Assembly: GCF_947305105.1 (NCBI RefSeq)
Contig: NZ_CAMZCS010000013.1
Coordinates: forward strand, 1 to 64,000
DNA length: 64,000 nt
DNA from: an uncultured Fibrobacter sp.
GTDB lineage: Bacteria > Fibrobacterota > Fibrobacteria > Fibrobacterales > Fibrobacteraceae
Reading direction: 5' to 3'
Shown here: in pieces, positions 8,123 to 17,543 of the stretch
Position numbering within the stretch: the stretch's first letter is position 1
Layout of the letters: every line of letters begins with the position of its first letter
The notes under the pieces: generated by a model
Seen by the model: the letters and a program-made list of their open reading frames with translations, nothing else
Told to the model about the DNA's origin: nothing
The model's database searches: none
Position numbers and translations under genes: made by a program

Positions 8123-9420
8123 AATGCCTCCGAAACGTAGTCTTCATGTCCATCGAGCCATTTCTTTGCCGTGTCCGTTCTTTCGGCGCTCCTGTAAAAT
8201 TCTTCGGACATTTCCGAAGTCACCCAGTAAAAGATGGGGACCAGATGGGCGGGCAGTTCGTCACGGATAAAGCGCTCTATTCCTGCCCGCTTTTTTTGTG
8301 TATTGGTGTATGGTGTTTCGTTCGACCAGACAACGTATATTTTGCCGAATCCGTTTTCGAGATAGATGCCGTCCAGTGCGTGCATGTGTATGGAGGATTC
8401 CTTGCTAGACAATGGGATGCCAAGCATCGTCTCTATTCGGGGTTTCCACCAGATGCCGCAGCGATGGAGGTGGAGTTCGGGCAAGTGTCGCAGGTAACGT
8501 ACTTTGGCGCGGAGTAAATTCCGGTATGTGGTGGTTGCATCCATGACTATTTCGCTGTCCGTATTGTCGTTTTCCCGCAACAACAGGAATAGTTCTTCTG
8601 GGAATTTGACTCCGTACATGGCGAGCATCTGGTTCAAGATTTGGTTGTAGTGCTCAAGATCGGTCTTGAGGGAATATACCGAGAATATGTCGGCAAAGTC
8701 TTGCATTGCTTGCAAGAAAATCAAGAAGATATGCTCTATCGGTTCCAGATATTTTTTGAGCTCGTCGGCGTTTTTGCTGTAACGGTAAATTGAAGGGAAC
8801 TGCTCAATTAGGGGTGTAAAATCCATAAAGTTGCATGGATTGCCCTTCGGCAAACTTAGCGAAGTATTTTCGCGAATTTCGAATAACGTTTTGTGTTGGT
8901 GGTGTATCGGTTCAGTCTTGCCTTCGCTAATGGTAATGTTGCTGACTTTCTCGCCAAGGCAACGCCAGTTGCTCCAGAGAGTCGAGAATTTTTCTGCAAG
9001 AGAATCGCTGGATTCTGTGGATGATTCTGCCGGCCAAAGGCGAACTGAATAGATTCCTGGAGATTCTACATGGAACAGGACTCGCTCACAGTCAAGTTTG
9101 GTTTTGAAAAAGTGCTCGTAATCGTGGCGTGTTACGGGGAATTGCCGCATGATTTGTTCGCGGCTGTAAAGCGCTTCGCGGCTATAGTCTATTTTGCCGT
9201 CTGCTTGCGCAAGGAATGTTTCGATGTCAAATCCAGTTTTGTAACCCAAATCGGTCAGGGCGAAGACTATCTGCTCCAGGATAGTGATGCCCGGATCGTG
9301 CGGGTTGTAATCGGTCCAAACGTTTCCGCACAGTTTTTGGATATAACGGATGCCTTCGAGGCGAAGCGTCTCGTAGTCAAGCTCCTGTGGCTCCGTAATT
9401 TTTTTAAGCTGCTTAATCAA
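8113..9420 (-). CDS. Baseplate protein, Afp12/gpJ-like
   Basis: 435 residues. The N-terminal block TDYNPHDPGITILEQ followed by ALTDLGYKT is a hallmark of eCIS baseplate proteins of the Afp12 kind (baseplate J/gp7-like). The remainder is mixed helix and strand with no enzyme motif. In known particles this protein joins Afp11 to form the baseplate wedge around the spike. The length is shorter than Afp12 of Serratia, so parts of the outer baseplate may be reduced. It overlaps the fibre-like gene by 8 bases and the tape-measure gene by 10 bases, so translation is likely coupled. Confidence 0.75.
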   Translation of the reverse strand: MIKQLKKITEPQELDYETLRLEGIRYIQKLCGNVWTDYNPHDPGITILEQIVFALTDLGYKTGFDIETFLAQADGKIDYSREALYSREQIMRQFPVTRHDYEHFFKTKLDCERVLFHVESPGIYSVRLWPAESSTESSDSLAEKFSTLWSNWRCLGEKVSNITISEGKTEPIHHQHKTLFEIRENTSLSLPKGNPCNFMDFTPLIEQFPSIYRYSKNADELKKYLEPIEHIFLIFLQAMQDFADIFSVYSLKTDLEHYNQILNQMLAMYGVKFPEELFLLLRENDNTDSEIVMDATTTYRNLLRAKVRYLRHLPELHLHRCGIWWKPRIETMLGIPLSSKESSIHMHALDGIYLENGFGKIYVVWSNETPYTNTQKKRAGIERFIRDELPAHLVPIFYWVTSEMSEEFYRSAERTDTAKKWLDGHEDYVSEALWL

Positions 9421-10198
9421 GGGCCGTTACCATGAAGTTATCGTACCAGAGTTTTGTCAGGCGGTAGCGTATGTAAGAACCGTCTTTATAAGCGCAGTGA
9501 ACGCGCAGTTGTAACTTGAAGCTGTATTTTTTGCTTCCCGATTTCCAGCGCACGTCAATTTTCGAACCGCGCCCGCCGTAATATGACTGCGTCTTGTTTA
9601 TTTTACTGTGTCCGTGAAAAACGTTCAAGGCAATGGCGTGAGTCAGTGCGAAGCGTCCTTCGTCTTCTTGGCCTCCGGCACCTGCCATAATTTCAAATGC
9701 CTGGCAACCGCTCATCTCGTCGGTGATGTCGTGCCATTTTCCATCGGTGGGGACTTTAAATTTTTCGTTTTCTTTGCCAATACGCCCTGAGGAGGCGATA
9801 ATGCCATGAACGTCCAGTTCGCATTCGGGCTCGCGCGTGCCGATACCAACGGCAATGTCTTTTTTTTCGCTGTCGGGCTGGGGCCCCACCAACGAGAGTA
9901 CGCTTGACGCTTCGTCAACTCCGGGGGTACTCAGGTGCATCCCGCTCCGCTCCGCATTCATGTCCAAGCGCATTTCGGCCTGCCACAAGGGTTGGCCTTC
10001 GGTGGAGTTCTCATAAAAGCTCATCAACTTGCCGGAATCTGTGATTTGCGAAATTTTGAGACCGGTCTCGCGAGTTTTTTCAATTCCTTCTTCTTCCATG
10101 TTGACCATGGAATCAATGAGGTCAATAAAGTCTTCTTCGCAGGGCATTTGTCCTGCTTTGAATCGATTTTTCAAAAGGGAGCGATTTAATTTAGCCAT
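9413..10198 (-). CDS. Probable eCIS tail-fibre/adhesin-type protein
   Basis: 261 residues. The N-terminal block (NRSLLKNRFKAGQMPCEEDF) probably docks on the baseplate. Residues about 115-140 contain VGIGTREPECELDVHG, the pattern VGIGTxxPxxxLdVxG found in phage and eCIS fibres. The C-terminal half (from GKWHDITDEMSG to the end) is a compact, strand-rich domain with Tyr, Trp and Gly, as expected for a surface-binding tip. It sits between Afp11-like and Afp12-like genes and overlaps both by 8 bases. No classic long Afp13 fibre is seen in the window, so this short protein may be the only receptor-binding element. The target is unknown. Confidence 0.6.
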   Translation of the reverse strand: MAKLNRSLLKNRFKAGQMPCEEDFIDLIDSMVNMEEEGIEKTRETGLKISQITDSGKLMSFYENSTEGQPLWQAEMRLDMNAERSGMHLSTPGVDEASSVLSLVGPQPDSEKKDIAVGIGTREPECELDVHGIIASSGRIGKENEKFKVPTDGKWHDITDEMSGCQAFEIMAGAGGQEDEGRFALTHAIALNVFHGHSKINKTQSYYGGRGSKIDVRWKSGSKKYSFKLQLRVHCAYKDGSYIRYRLTKLWYDNFMVTALD

Positions 10199-13100
10199 TG
10201 TTTCTCCTCTGTATGATAAAGGTGGAGCCGACTTCGAGATCGCCGTAGCCTATGGTGATGTCTCGGAATTCTTCAACTTTTGTAACAACATTGATAAAAT
10301 GCTTTTTCATGGGTGTGAGAATGCTCCATGGGTATGTGCCGCGAATTTGGTTGGTGTTGTTTTCTCCAGTTTCTTCCATATGGTAATCGGTGTGGTCTTT
10401 GGAACTGATGCGGAGTACAGAAAAGTCATGGACCGCTTCAACATAGGGCAAACTTTGAATGAACATCAGGAGGCGTTCTTTGTCAAGTGTACAACCAAAA
10501 AATTGCGTCAATCCACCTTCATTCCATGGAGAAAGGTAATGGTTGATTTGTTCATTCAGTTTCAGAAGCTGTTCACCTTCATTGATGTCGTTGACAAAAT
10601 CCACATTGCAGCGCACCTGTATTTTTTCGAATTGCGGGTTTATGACGACGATTTTCGAAAAAGCCGAAGTCCGTTGTTTTAGGAAGGTTTTGATGTTGTC
10701 CAAAATCATTCCGCTCAGGCATGGGTCCCAAATACGGCCTTCGTCGTAAAGGGGAGAAACGGGGACAACGAGCATATGCCCAGGGCATGCGACATCGGGT
10801 GTTTTGGGGTTGAGCCCGGCGAAGCACTTGACCAAGTGTACGTCGGGGAATTCTTCCAGAATCATGCGTTCACAGTCTTTTGCAGTCAAAACACGATTGC
10901 GGTGGTACAGGTATTCGGCAACGCGGGTTCGCATTCCGTCGTCATCTTCTTCGGGCTCCCCGCCAAAGGTCTCGTCGAATTGATAGACCTCCGAAATGCC
11001 GCTGATACTTTCTACCAGCGTGTCAATGCTTCCTGGCTTGCAGTGGCTGAAGTTTTGTATTTGCCCAAAACCTCCGCAGCGCACGACTTCGACTGCTTGC
11101 GCATAGACCGAGAAGAGGCTACTGCAATGGCGCCATTCTCCTTGGGGCTCCAAGCGAATCCAGCATAGCCCTTGAGGCATCATGGGGGAGTCTACCTGGA
11201 AATCCTTGGGGAGCGAAAGCGAGACAATCCCGGAGGTTGTAAAGTTTGCCGTTGTGTTGTACAATATGTTGTCGGCAGAGAGTTTCATCCATCCGTTTGT
11301 TCCCAGGTAAGCCCAAAGGAATCCGATTTCGTCTTCTCCGTAAATGTTGTCGGAATCGCGATTCATCTGGAAATATAGATTGACTTTTTTGCCGGCGGCT
11401 GTCGGTGAAAGCCCTAGAAAGAGAGCCCCGTCCTGGAGTTTCAAGTGATTCTTTGTGCTGATTCCCCAAGGCCGCAAGAACACGATTTGCCCATCGCTAT
11501 GATCTCTGCGCCTCATATTGATTTCTGCGGTGGCGGTATAATTGACAGAAAGATTTTCCAGTTCCGGTGTGTAGGGCTGATTCGGCAAATCAAGTTCTGC
11601 ACCCAAGTTCTTTTTGATGGCTTGGTGCATCAGGCTGCCACAAAGGACTTTCGAATATTCCTGATGCAAAAAGGCTTTTTCGGGCGATGCCAATTTTAGT
11701 TTGAAGAATCCGTCGCGTGAACTTGGCGTGAATTCAAAATTTTCGGCATCGTAATTTTGGCTGAACGATTTCCCGCCAAGAACACTGTCGCACGTTATGG
11801 AAAATTTGTTAGAAATGCTGTCGGGATGGGATTCGAATAAGTCGTAGAGTACAGGTGTTTGCGAACTGGACGGGTACCAGTATCCGCCCAACAAAGCCGA
11901 TACCGACACTTTGAAATCTCGAGTAAGGGGAGCATCGGGGTATTGTTTGTACCAATCGCAGAAATTTCGCGTGTTGGGAATTCCGCGCCAGTTTCCGCGA
12001 ATTTCGAAGGACGAAAGTCTCTTGCCCCGGATTTCTTCGCAACCTACGACAAATGAGTTCCCCAGAGCGGGCAGGGGGCCGAACGGCTGTACCGGAGTGT
12101 TCATTGAAAGCGGCCCGATATCGCTGCTGAGTGCGAGCCGTCTGCAACCCGTCACTTTTGTTTGTAACCTCACCTCGCGCAAGACCATGTTCCTGAAGTT
12201 TTTCCATGGATTGTACGACGAACTTGATGTCATGAGAATGCGCATCACAGGGTGATTCATGGTGAAATCTTTGCCATGAACAGAGGGGTCGCAATTTACG
12301 ATTGACGGGGCCATATCCGGAATTTGGAAAATTAGGCCAATGCTGTTCGGGAGGTATTGAGGGTCTAGGACACATGACTCGAGTTGGTATCCCTCCGCTT
12401 CGTACCAGCCTTCTTCTGTTGTAAGCGATATGCGAAATGCGTTTGAAAATACTCTGAGGAACTGTTCGGGGCTTTGTCCTTTCTCTAGGAGTGTGCCTTT
12501 GACTGATTCTTCTTCAAAAACCATCTGTACCCTTATACGTCGGGTACCCTCGTTCAGGTAGAGTAATCGTGAAGATACGGCTAATCCGACTCGTGCATAT
12601 TGCGAGGTTGTTACGCGGTCGCCAGATCGTGTGAGGCCGAACAACGGATAGGGCGTATGTTCCTTGCTTTCTAGGGCCTGCTCCGGTGTATAGGTGGGGA
12701 TTTCCGTAAACATCGGAGCGCTGTTTTCGGGAATGGCAAGGGTTAAAATCTTTTGTACCTGAGTGTCGTTGAGTTCGGCGTTGGTTACGGATTCAAACTC
12801 AATGGTTTCGCCTTCTTCGTTTGTGCCTGCGGTAAATCGCGTTCCTTTGGGTAATTTGTAGTTGAAATCTTCTACCTCGATGGGGAATACGATATGGGCA
12901 TGGTCACCATGTGCTTCGTTTGGCTTTTCTCCGAGCACTTTGCGGAAATAGAAGTCAATACGGCGTTCCGGCAATTCGTTCAGGTGCTTTTGGATGTGCT
13001 CTAGAAGTTTTGCGAATATGGCGTAAATGGCTGCCGAGGGTTCTGCATTCCCGTCGGCCTCCGATTCAATGGCGCGCACTAGGGCCGGAATATCTTTTTT

Positions 13101-13262
13101 ATCGAGGACTTGCGGGCAATCGTGTTGCTGCTCGTAATCGTAGATTTTTTCGAGTAGCTGCTCTAAGGACATGTCGTTGATTGCGACAAAATCCCTCGCT
13201 AGTTCCTTGAACGAGCGGGCTTGCTGACTCAATCCATCATTGACGAAAACGTGGTCCTTCAC
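10191..13262 (-). CDS. Baseplate wedge protein, Afp11/gp6-like
   Basis: 1023 residues, in the usual size range of Afp11-type proteins. The N-terminus has a long helical region, followed by a strand-rich middle; the C-terminal third, around RVAEYLYHRNRVLTAKDCER and the following LVKCF segment, matches the baseplate J-like (gpJ/gp47) core. It should form the inner wedge that connects the baseplate hub with the sheath. It starts 10 bases after the gp25-like gene and overlaps the fibre-like gene by 8 bases. No frameshift is seen. The assignment rests on size, gene order and the J-like block. Confidence 0.8.
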   Translation of the reverse strand: MKDHVFVNDGLSQQARSFKELARDFVAINDMSLEQLLEKIYDYEQQHDCPQVLDKKDIPALVRAIESEADGNAEPSAAIYAIFAKLLEHIQKHLNELPERRIDFYFRKVLGEKPNEAHGDHAHIVFPIEVEDFNYKLPKGTRFTAGTNEEGETIEFESVTNAELNDTQVQKILTLAIPENSAPMFTEIPTYTPEQALESKEHTPYPLFGLTRSGDRVTTSQYARVGLAVSSRLLYLNEGTRRIRVQMVFEEESVKGTLLEKGQSPEQFLRVFSNAFRISLTTEEGWYEAEGYQLESCVLDPQYLPNSIGLIFQIPDMAPSIVNCDPSVHGKDFTMNHPVMRILMTSSSSYNPWKNFRNMVLREVRLQTKVTGCRRLALSSDIGPLSMNTPVQPFGPLPALGNSFVVGCEEIRGKRLSSFEIRGNWRGIPNTRNFCDWYKQYPDAPLTRDFKVSVSALLGGYWYPSSSQTPVLYDLFESHPDSISNKFSITCDSVLGGKSFSQNYDAENFEFTPSSRDGFFKLKLASPEKAFLHQEYSKVLCGSLMHQAIKKNLGAELDLPNQPYTPELENLSVNYTATAEINMRRRDHSDGQIVFLRPWGISTKNHLKLQDGALFLGLSPTAAGKKVNLYFQMNRDSDNIYGEDEIGFLWAYLGTNGWMKLSADNILYNTTANFTTSGIVSLSLPKDFQVDSPMMPQGLCWIRLEPQGEWRHCSSLFSVYAQAVEVVRCGGFGQIQNFSHCKPGSIDTLVESISGISEVYQFDETFGGEPEEDDDGMRTRVAEYLYHRNRVLTAKDCERMILEEFPDVHLVKCFAGLNPKTPDVACPGHMLVVPVSPLYDEGRIWDPCLSGMILDNIKTFLKQRTSAFSKIVVINPQFEKIQVRCNVDFVNDINEGEQLLKLNEQINHYLSPWNEGGLTQFFGCTLDKERLLMFIQSLPYVEAVHDFSVLRISSKDHTDYHMEETGENNTNQIRGTYPWSILTPMKKHFINVVTKVEEFRDITIGYGDLEVGSTFIIQRRNNG

Positions 13263-13272
13263 AAATATTCCC

Positions 13273-13677
13273 TTATATTGAGGTGTCTGTAGCTTCGTTT
13301 ATGTAGAACGGATACACCAAATTGCGGCGGCTGTTGGTGGCGATGATTTTGTAATAGATGCAGATTTCCATTACCTCGTCCATTGCTTCTGCTTTAATGT
13401 CAATGTTCTCTATTTCAATTCTTGGCTCGAATTGTTTTATGGCATCCTTGATTTCGTCCGTGATTTGCAGGAGTGTCACGTTGCTGTAATCATTGAAACA
13501 ATACTTATGGATGCCGCAACCGAATTCGGGGCGCATTATGCGTTCGCCAGGGTGTGTCCCTAGCAAAATGCGCAGGCTCTCTTCGATGTCTTCTTCGGCT
13601 TCGGACATGGTGACGGTGCCATTTTCAAATTTCAATGGGAATTTCCACCCACGTCCAAGAAAAGTCAGAGAATCCAT
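13273..13677 (-). CDS. gp25-like baseplate wedge protein (Afp9-like)
   Basis: 134 residues. The typical gp25/GPW signature is clear: FLGRGWKFPL at the start, then EEDIEESLRILLGTHPGER and MRPEFGCGIHKYCF in the middle. This small protein is a wedge component that starts sheath assembly in contractile systems. The stop codon of the PAAR gene is followed directly by this start, so the two genes are effectively joined end to end, and the Afp11-like gene starts 10 bases later. Length and order agree with Afp9/Pvc9. Confidence 0.93.
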   Translation of the reverse strand: MDSLTFLGRGWKFPLKFENGTVTMSEAEEDIEESLRILLGTHPGERIMRPEFGCGIHKYCFNDYSNVTLLQITDEIKDAIKQFEPRIEIENIDIKAEAMDEVMEICIYYKIIATNSRRNLVYPFYINEATDTSI

Positions 13678-13977
13678 TTATCCTCCTATCTGCACCGTAG
13701 GGCAACCCAAGACGATGGTGCCGCCATGAGCGGTGGAATCGCCCATGCGCGCGGCGGGTTTCTTGTTAATCATGACCGTGGCGGAACCTTTGACAATTAC
13801 GTCGGGAGGGCCTGAGCATACGCAGTTGTCTCCCATGACGGCGGCGGGCATGCCGCCAATCAAGACGGTGGGAACTCCGGGGCCGATGACTGGCCCGCCT
13901 ACGTGCGGTACAGGCGGAACAGCGGGAGTCTGCATGGGGCATGTGTGCATATCGGTAATTCTTGCTGCTGGTGGCAT
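13678..13977 (-). CDS. PAAR-repeat spike-tip protein (Afp10-like)
   Basis: 99 residues. It is built from Pro-Ala-Ala-Arg style repeats: PPAARITD, MPAAVMGD and KPAARMGDSTAHGG. The His and Cys residues (MHTCP, NCVCSG, STAHGG) fit the metal site at the tip of the cone. PAAR proteins cap the VgrG-like spike and sharpen the tip, and in some systems they carry cargo. No extension domain is present here, so this one is a pure tip. It lies 9 bases after the spike gene and directly before the gp25-like gene. Confidence 0.93.
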   Translation of the reverse strand: MPPAARITDMHTCPMQTPAVPPVPHVGGPVIGPGVPTVLIGGMPAAVMGDNCVCSGPPDVIVKGSATVMINKKPAARMGDSTAHGGTIVLGCPTVQIGG

Positions 13978-13986
13978 ATTTTCTCC

Positions 13987-15774
13987 CTAGTTGATCATGA
14001 CCATGGCGCCCTTGACAACGGTCTGTCCCGAAGCCGAAATTTCTGCCGTGGCAGTCCCTTGGGCCTTGAGCCCGACTTTTGCTTTGAATTCTACGTTCAA
14101 ACCTTCGCCTTTCAGGTCTGTTGCCGATTTGAGGATGATGCCGCCCTTGGCATCGACATTGAATTTCCCTTTGGTGCTGACGACGATATCCTTCGGCGAA
14201 TCAAATTTGATTCCGCTGCTGCTCATTTCGACTTTGTTCTTGTCGGGATCTTCCAGAGATATTTTTTTGCCATCGTCGTCCAGTACGATTTTTCTTTTTC
14301 CCGGGGTGGTTATTGTAATGGATTTTTTTTCTTCGTCAAAAACAACACTGAGTTTTGCTCGGGTTAAAAGTTGCTTGATGTTGTTTGGCTGTTCTAGTTT
14401 CTGTGGGACATTGTTTTTTGAACTGTAGAGGCTCCCGAGAATTACAGGGCTGGATGGGTCTCCGTTAAAAAATCCGAGTACGACTTCGTCGCCTTTTTCT
14501 GGGAAAAAGAACCCGCCAATACCGTTGGAGGCGTATGGAGTCCCGAGGCGAGCCCATATTGTTTTTTCATCGCCTTGCATCAGAGGGATTTTTACTTTGA
14601 CTCGATTGAGTTTGTCTGGATCGTCGTTAATCTGTTCGACAATGCCTGTCATGAGGCCCGTGATTCCACAGTTGTAACCGGAAGCTGCTGGAGCCATGGT
14701 ATTGAATTTTTCGGCATACCATTCTTTTTTCATCCCAAAGGAGAAGGTCGTTTTCCAAAAGGCGGGCTCTAAGTGGTGGCGTATTCCCGATACGAGGGCG
14801 TCGCCATTAAAACGTGTGCTTATATAATCAAGTTTGAGCTTTTCGCCTAAATTTACTTTTGCGTTCCCGATGCATGTCGCATTGCCATAAATGCGGGAAA
14901 GTTCATTTTTTAGTTGTTCCGCTTTTGCCCAAGCTTTGAGTGTGTTGCTGTCTATTGGAGAATTTGTTTGCAATAAGGCGTTTGGTATGGGGAGGGCTTT
15001 TTGCAAATCAGTTGCAGCTAGGTTTCCTTGAGATTGAACGGTTTGCGCATCGGAATTGTTGGAAATCATATCTTGTTTGGTGATATCCCAGGAACATGAT
15101 ACCGCTTTTTTTATTTGGTTCTCGGCATCAACTGTCGCATTGAAATCAATGAGGTCGGTTCCCCAAGTGAGCGAAATGGCCGCATTCCCTCCGGCGGCAA
15201 TGGGTTTTATTGAAAGGCCTTTGTTATCTGCCAATAACCAGCAACCATTTGCTTCGGCTCGGGTCATGATGAAATCCCAGTCTGTGCAGTAATATTGCAA
15301 TATTTCTTTATGGGCGGCGCCCCCCATGGATGAGCTGATGTCCACATTATATTTTGATGTTATTTCGGAGACGATTTTGTCGTCGGTCTTGTTCACATAA
15401 CATACGCTTTGGCGTGATTTTGTCATTGCGATTGCCTTGTGGCGGCACTCGATCTTTGTACAACTTCTTCCATTTGCTTGAGTGGTGACCCCTAGGCGTA
15501 CGATTGTGCCTGTAAAAATAGGCTCAAGATTTGCATCGTATCCCGCTTTGAGCGTAATCTCCTTGCCTGGCTTTAATTGGTCATCTTCACACAGCTCAAA
15601 TTTACCTCTGGTGATATCTCCATCGGCAAGGACAATCGTTGCCTTTGGGATACAATTGATGTGATAATCTACATCTGCAGATAAAATCGTCGTCGTTGAA
15701 GGTAATGCTTTCCCTCCACAGAAAAGCGCGCATTCAACAACCTGGCTGGCACTATTTAAAGGAGACTCTGGCAT
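13987..15774 (-). CDS. VgrG-like central spike protein (Afp8-like)
   Basis: 595 residues. The N-terminal half is the gp27-like hub region (to about residue 380). The block GLMTGIVEQINDDPDKLNRV followed by WARLGTPYASNG and PEKGDEVVLGFFNGDPSSP is the gp5-type OB fold shared by VgrG and Afp8. The C-terminal 150 residues consist of short strand repeats (IVLDDDGKKISLEDPDKN and similar), as in the beta-helical needle. It forms the puncturing hub below the tube. Gene order LysM protein, spike, PAAR matches other eCIS loci. It starts 3 bases after the preceding stop. Confidence 0.92.
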   Translation of the reverse strand: MPESPLNSASQVVECALFCGGKALPSTTTILSADVDYHINCIPKATIVLADGDITRGKFELCEDDQLKPGKEITLKAGYDANLEPIFTGTIVRLGVTTQANGRSCTKIECRHKAIAMTKSRQSVCYVNKTDDKIVSEITSKYNVDISSSMGGAAHKEILQYYCTDWDFIMTRAEANGCWLLADNKGLSIKPIAAGGNAAISLTWGTDLIDFNATVDAENQIKKAVSCSWDITKQDMISNNSDAQTVQSQGNLAATDLQKALPIPNALLQTNSPIDSNTLKAWAKAEQLKNELSRIYGNATCIGNAKVNLGEKLKLDYISTRFNGDALVSGIRHHLEPAFWKTTFSFGMKKEWYAEKFNTMAPAASGYNCGITGLMTGIVEQINDDPDKLNRVKVKIPLMQGDEKTIWARLGTPYASNGIGGFFFPEKGDEVVLGFFNGDPSSPVILGSLYSSKNNVPQKLEQPNNIKQLLTRAKLSVVFDEEKKSITITTPGKRKIVLDDDGKKISLEDPDKNKVEMSSSGIKFDSPKDIVVSTKGKFNVDAKGGIILKSATDLKGEGLNVEFKAKVGLKAQGTATAEISASGQTVVKGAMVMIN

Positions 15775-15777
15775 CTT

Positions 15778-16455
15778 TTACTCTCTGATTGGCGGAAATT
15801 CCAGCATCATCCCTGGCTTAATCTGTCTGAAATTTGTCAAGCCGTTGATTCGTGCTATTTGAAGATAATACGAGGGGTCGTTATAGATACGATTGCACAT
15901 CAGCGGTAAAGTATCGCCTGCTTTTACTTCTACAAGGTGTGTTAAATCAGGAGATTTGTATTCTTCGTACGGCCAACCCTCAGAAAAATCTTGGACGAGA
16001 TCCAAAGTGACTTCAGCGCGTAATGGGACTCCTTTGACGTTGAATAAAGTGTAATCTGTTTTTAGCCCTGAAGCATAAGCCGTAAAAGACATTCCGCACC
16101 AATGTATTTTTATTATGGGGACATTATGAGCTTCTCCATAAGGCATAATGGTTGCTTTTTTCAGGCAATCCATCATATCTTTGATGCTGTTGCATCCTTT
16201 GGGCCACAAATCTTTTGGAATCGCTCCCGTTGCATCGAGGAGGATGGTCGAAAGTTTGAATGTCGAACTTTTGAGCATGTGGAATTCTTGATTTATTCTT
16301 CCATCGAAAAAAGAAACCTTTTCAATTCCATCGATGACTGTAAATGTTTCTGGGTTCAACATGACGCTGAACGGGTCCCGATTAGGGATGCGTTGCAATT
16401 TTTTCCCGCTTTTGAAATATGGGACTAATGTCAACCTACTTAGATGTTGTGACAT
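15778..16455 (-). CDS. LysM-containing eCIS baseplate/tube-adaptor protein (Afp7-like)
   Basis: 225 residues from the ATG at 16455. This start was chosen because GGAGAG lies 8 bases upstream and it follows the DUF5908 stop by one base; a longer in-frame start would overlap that gene. The N-terminal domain resembles the CIS tube-adaptor family (FSVMLNPETF and the GIEKVSFF region). The C-terminus is a LysM module: LVEVKAGDTLPLMCNRIYND, then IARINGLTN and IKPGMMLEFPP. Afp7/gp53-like proteins join the tube to the spike hub. In this setting the LysM fold is structural and does not necessarily bind peptidoglycan. Confidence 0.88.
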   Translation of the reverse strand: MSQHLSRLTLVPYFKSGKKLQRIPNRDPFSVMLNPETFTVIDGIEKVSFFDGRINQEFHMLKSSTFKLSTILLDATGAIPKDLWPKGCNSIKDMMDCLKKATIMPYGEAHNVPIIKIHWCGMSFTAYASGLKTDYTLFNVKGVPLRAEVTLDLVQDFSEGWPYEEYKSPDLTHLVEVKAGDTLPLMCNRIYNDPSYYLQIARINGLTNFRQIKPGMMLEFPPIRE

Positions 16456-16456
16456 C

Positions 16457-16606
16457 TTATCTCTCCTTGTCCCATCGGATGGATTCTTCAATCATCTGGC
16501 GACATTCCCTCAAGACATCTTTTTTAAGGGAATCTGAAGATTCATGTTCCTTTTCGCCTGCTTCGATTCTTACGCTGATACTAAGGTTCCTGATTTCTAG
16601 CGACAT
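16457..16606 (-). CDS. DUF5908 small eCIS protein (Afp6-like)
   Basis: 49 residues. It starts at the ATG ending at 16606, two bases after the second tube gene, and ends one base before the LysM gene. The N-terminus MSLEIRNLSISVRIEA matches the DUF5908 pattern (MPIEIrEL.I...), and the rest is a charged helix ending in RWDKER. DUF5908 proteins occur at this position between tube and LysM genes in eCIS loci. The exact role is not known to me. The small size makes it easy to miss. Confidence 0.8.
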   Translation of the reverse strand: MSLEIRNLSISVRIEAGEKEHESSDSLKKDVLRECRQMIEESIRWDKER

Positions 16607-16608
16607 GG

Positions 16609-17061
16609 TTATAATATCCTCTCTATACTTCGATATTTCAACGAAACCGTTTCTATCATCACTTCGGCCTTCATGGCGTCAAGTGTGCTGAACGACCATT
16701 TGAACGGATATGCCCCTTCAAATGTCCACGTTGCTATGGGCTTGCTCTTCTCATCTAGCAAGGTGACTTCGATGGGTTGAGGGTCCACTTGGAATGCGTT
16801 CATCGACGAATTCATGTTCTTCATGCACCATCTGAAAAATGGGTCGCTATCCTTGAGTATGGCCCGTTTCAAGACCAAATCGGAAAGCTTTATTTTTTCG
16901 GGTAAGTGGTAAACTGTCGAATTGTCACCCCCGCTGCGAACTTCCTTCGTTTCTATCGTCGTTTCCAAACCAGAGACTTCGCTGAACGCAATCTCCGATT
17001 TGCCCAACTTTACAGAAAAGTGGAATACAACGGGAATTGACCATTCGACAGTATCACCCAT
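16609..17061 (-). CDS. eCIS tube protein 2 (Afp5-like)
   Basis: 150 residues. It has the fold signature of the Hcp-like tail tube family: VVFHFSVKLGKSEIAFSEVS, then GLETTIETKEVR, and a C-terminal strand in AEVMIETVSLKYRS. The block DPFFRWCMKNMNSS is typical of the second tube protein in Afp-type loci, which probably forms the first tube layer on the spike. It lies 8 bases after tube protein 1 and directly before the DUF5908 gene. It is clearly related to its upstream neighbour but well diverged. Confidence 0.9.
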   Translation of the reverse strand: MGDTVEWSIPVVFHFSVKLGKSEIAFSEVSGLETTIETKEVRSGGDNSTVYHLPEKIKLSDLVLKRAILKDSDPFFRWCMKNMNSSMNAFQVDPQPIEVTLLDEKSKPIATWTFEGAYPFKWSFSTLDAMKAEVMIETVSLKYRSIERIL

Positions 17062-17069
17062 GGCGTCCC

Positions 17070-17528
17070 TTAGCTATTTGAAATCGTCATGCCTTCATGG
17101 ACAATTTCAATGCTTTCTACTGCGACTTCGTTCCCTTCGGCTTTGAGTTCGTATCCCGAAATCTTGGTCGGCCAGGCGTTCTTGAGCGTCCAGGTCATTG
17201 CCGGGGCGTCTGTTTCGTCCAAAAGACTAATCGTAATATCGATCCTCTTGATCGTATTCATCTTAATCTGGTTGAACCAATCCCAGAACTTGTTGTCGCC
17301 CTTGAAAATGCCCTTCTTCATTGTGACATTGCTGTACTTGATCAGGCCAGGCATCTTAACAACAGAATAAACCTTGCTGTTGCCAACGCGGTACTTGATT
17401 TCTTCGGATTGTGCATCCAGGCCGGTAACTTCCTGGAAAGACATTTCTTGATCGCCCCATTTCACCTGAAAGTGGAATTTGGGCATCGGCCATACGCTGG
17501 CGTGTTGTGTAGAACCATCTTCTGCCAT
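17070..17528 (-). CDS. eCIS major tube protein (Afp1-like)
   Basis: 152 residues. Characteristic blocks are FHFQVKWGDQEMSFQEVTGL, the loop YRVGNS, then KMPGLIKYSNVTMKKGIFKG and a final AVESIEIVHEG. This is the standard phage-tail-tube-like protein that polymerises into the inner tube. The gene follows the sheath by 15 bases and precedes tube 2 by 8 bases. The ribosome site is strong (AGGAGG). Expression should be high relative to the baseplate genes, but no separate promoter was found. Confidence 0.93.
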   Translation of the reverse strand: MAEDGSTQHASVWPMPKFHFQVKWGDQEMSFQEVTGLDAQSEEIKYRVGNSKVYSVVKMPGLIKYSNVTMKKGIFKGDNKFWDWFNQIKMNTIKRIDITISLLDETDAPAMTWTLKNAWPTKISGYELKAEGNEVAVESIEIVHEGMTISNS

Positions 17529-17543
17529 TTTTATTACCTCCTA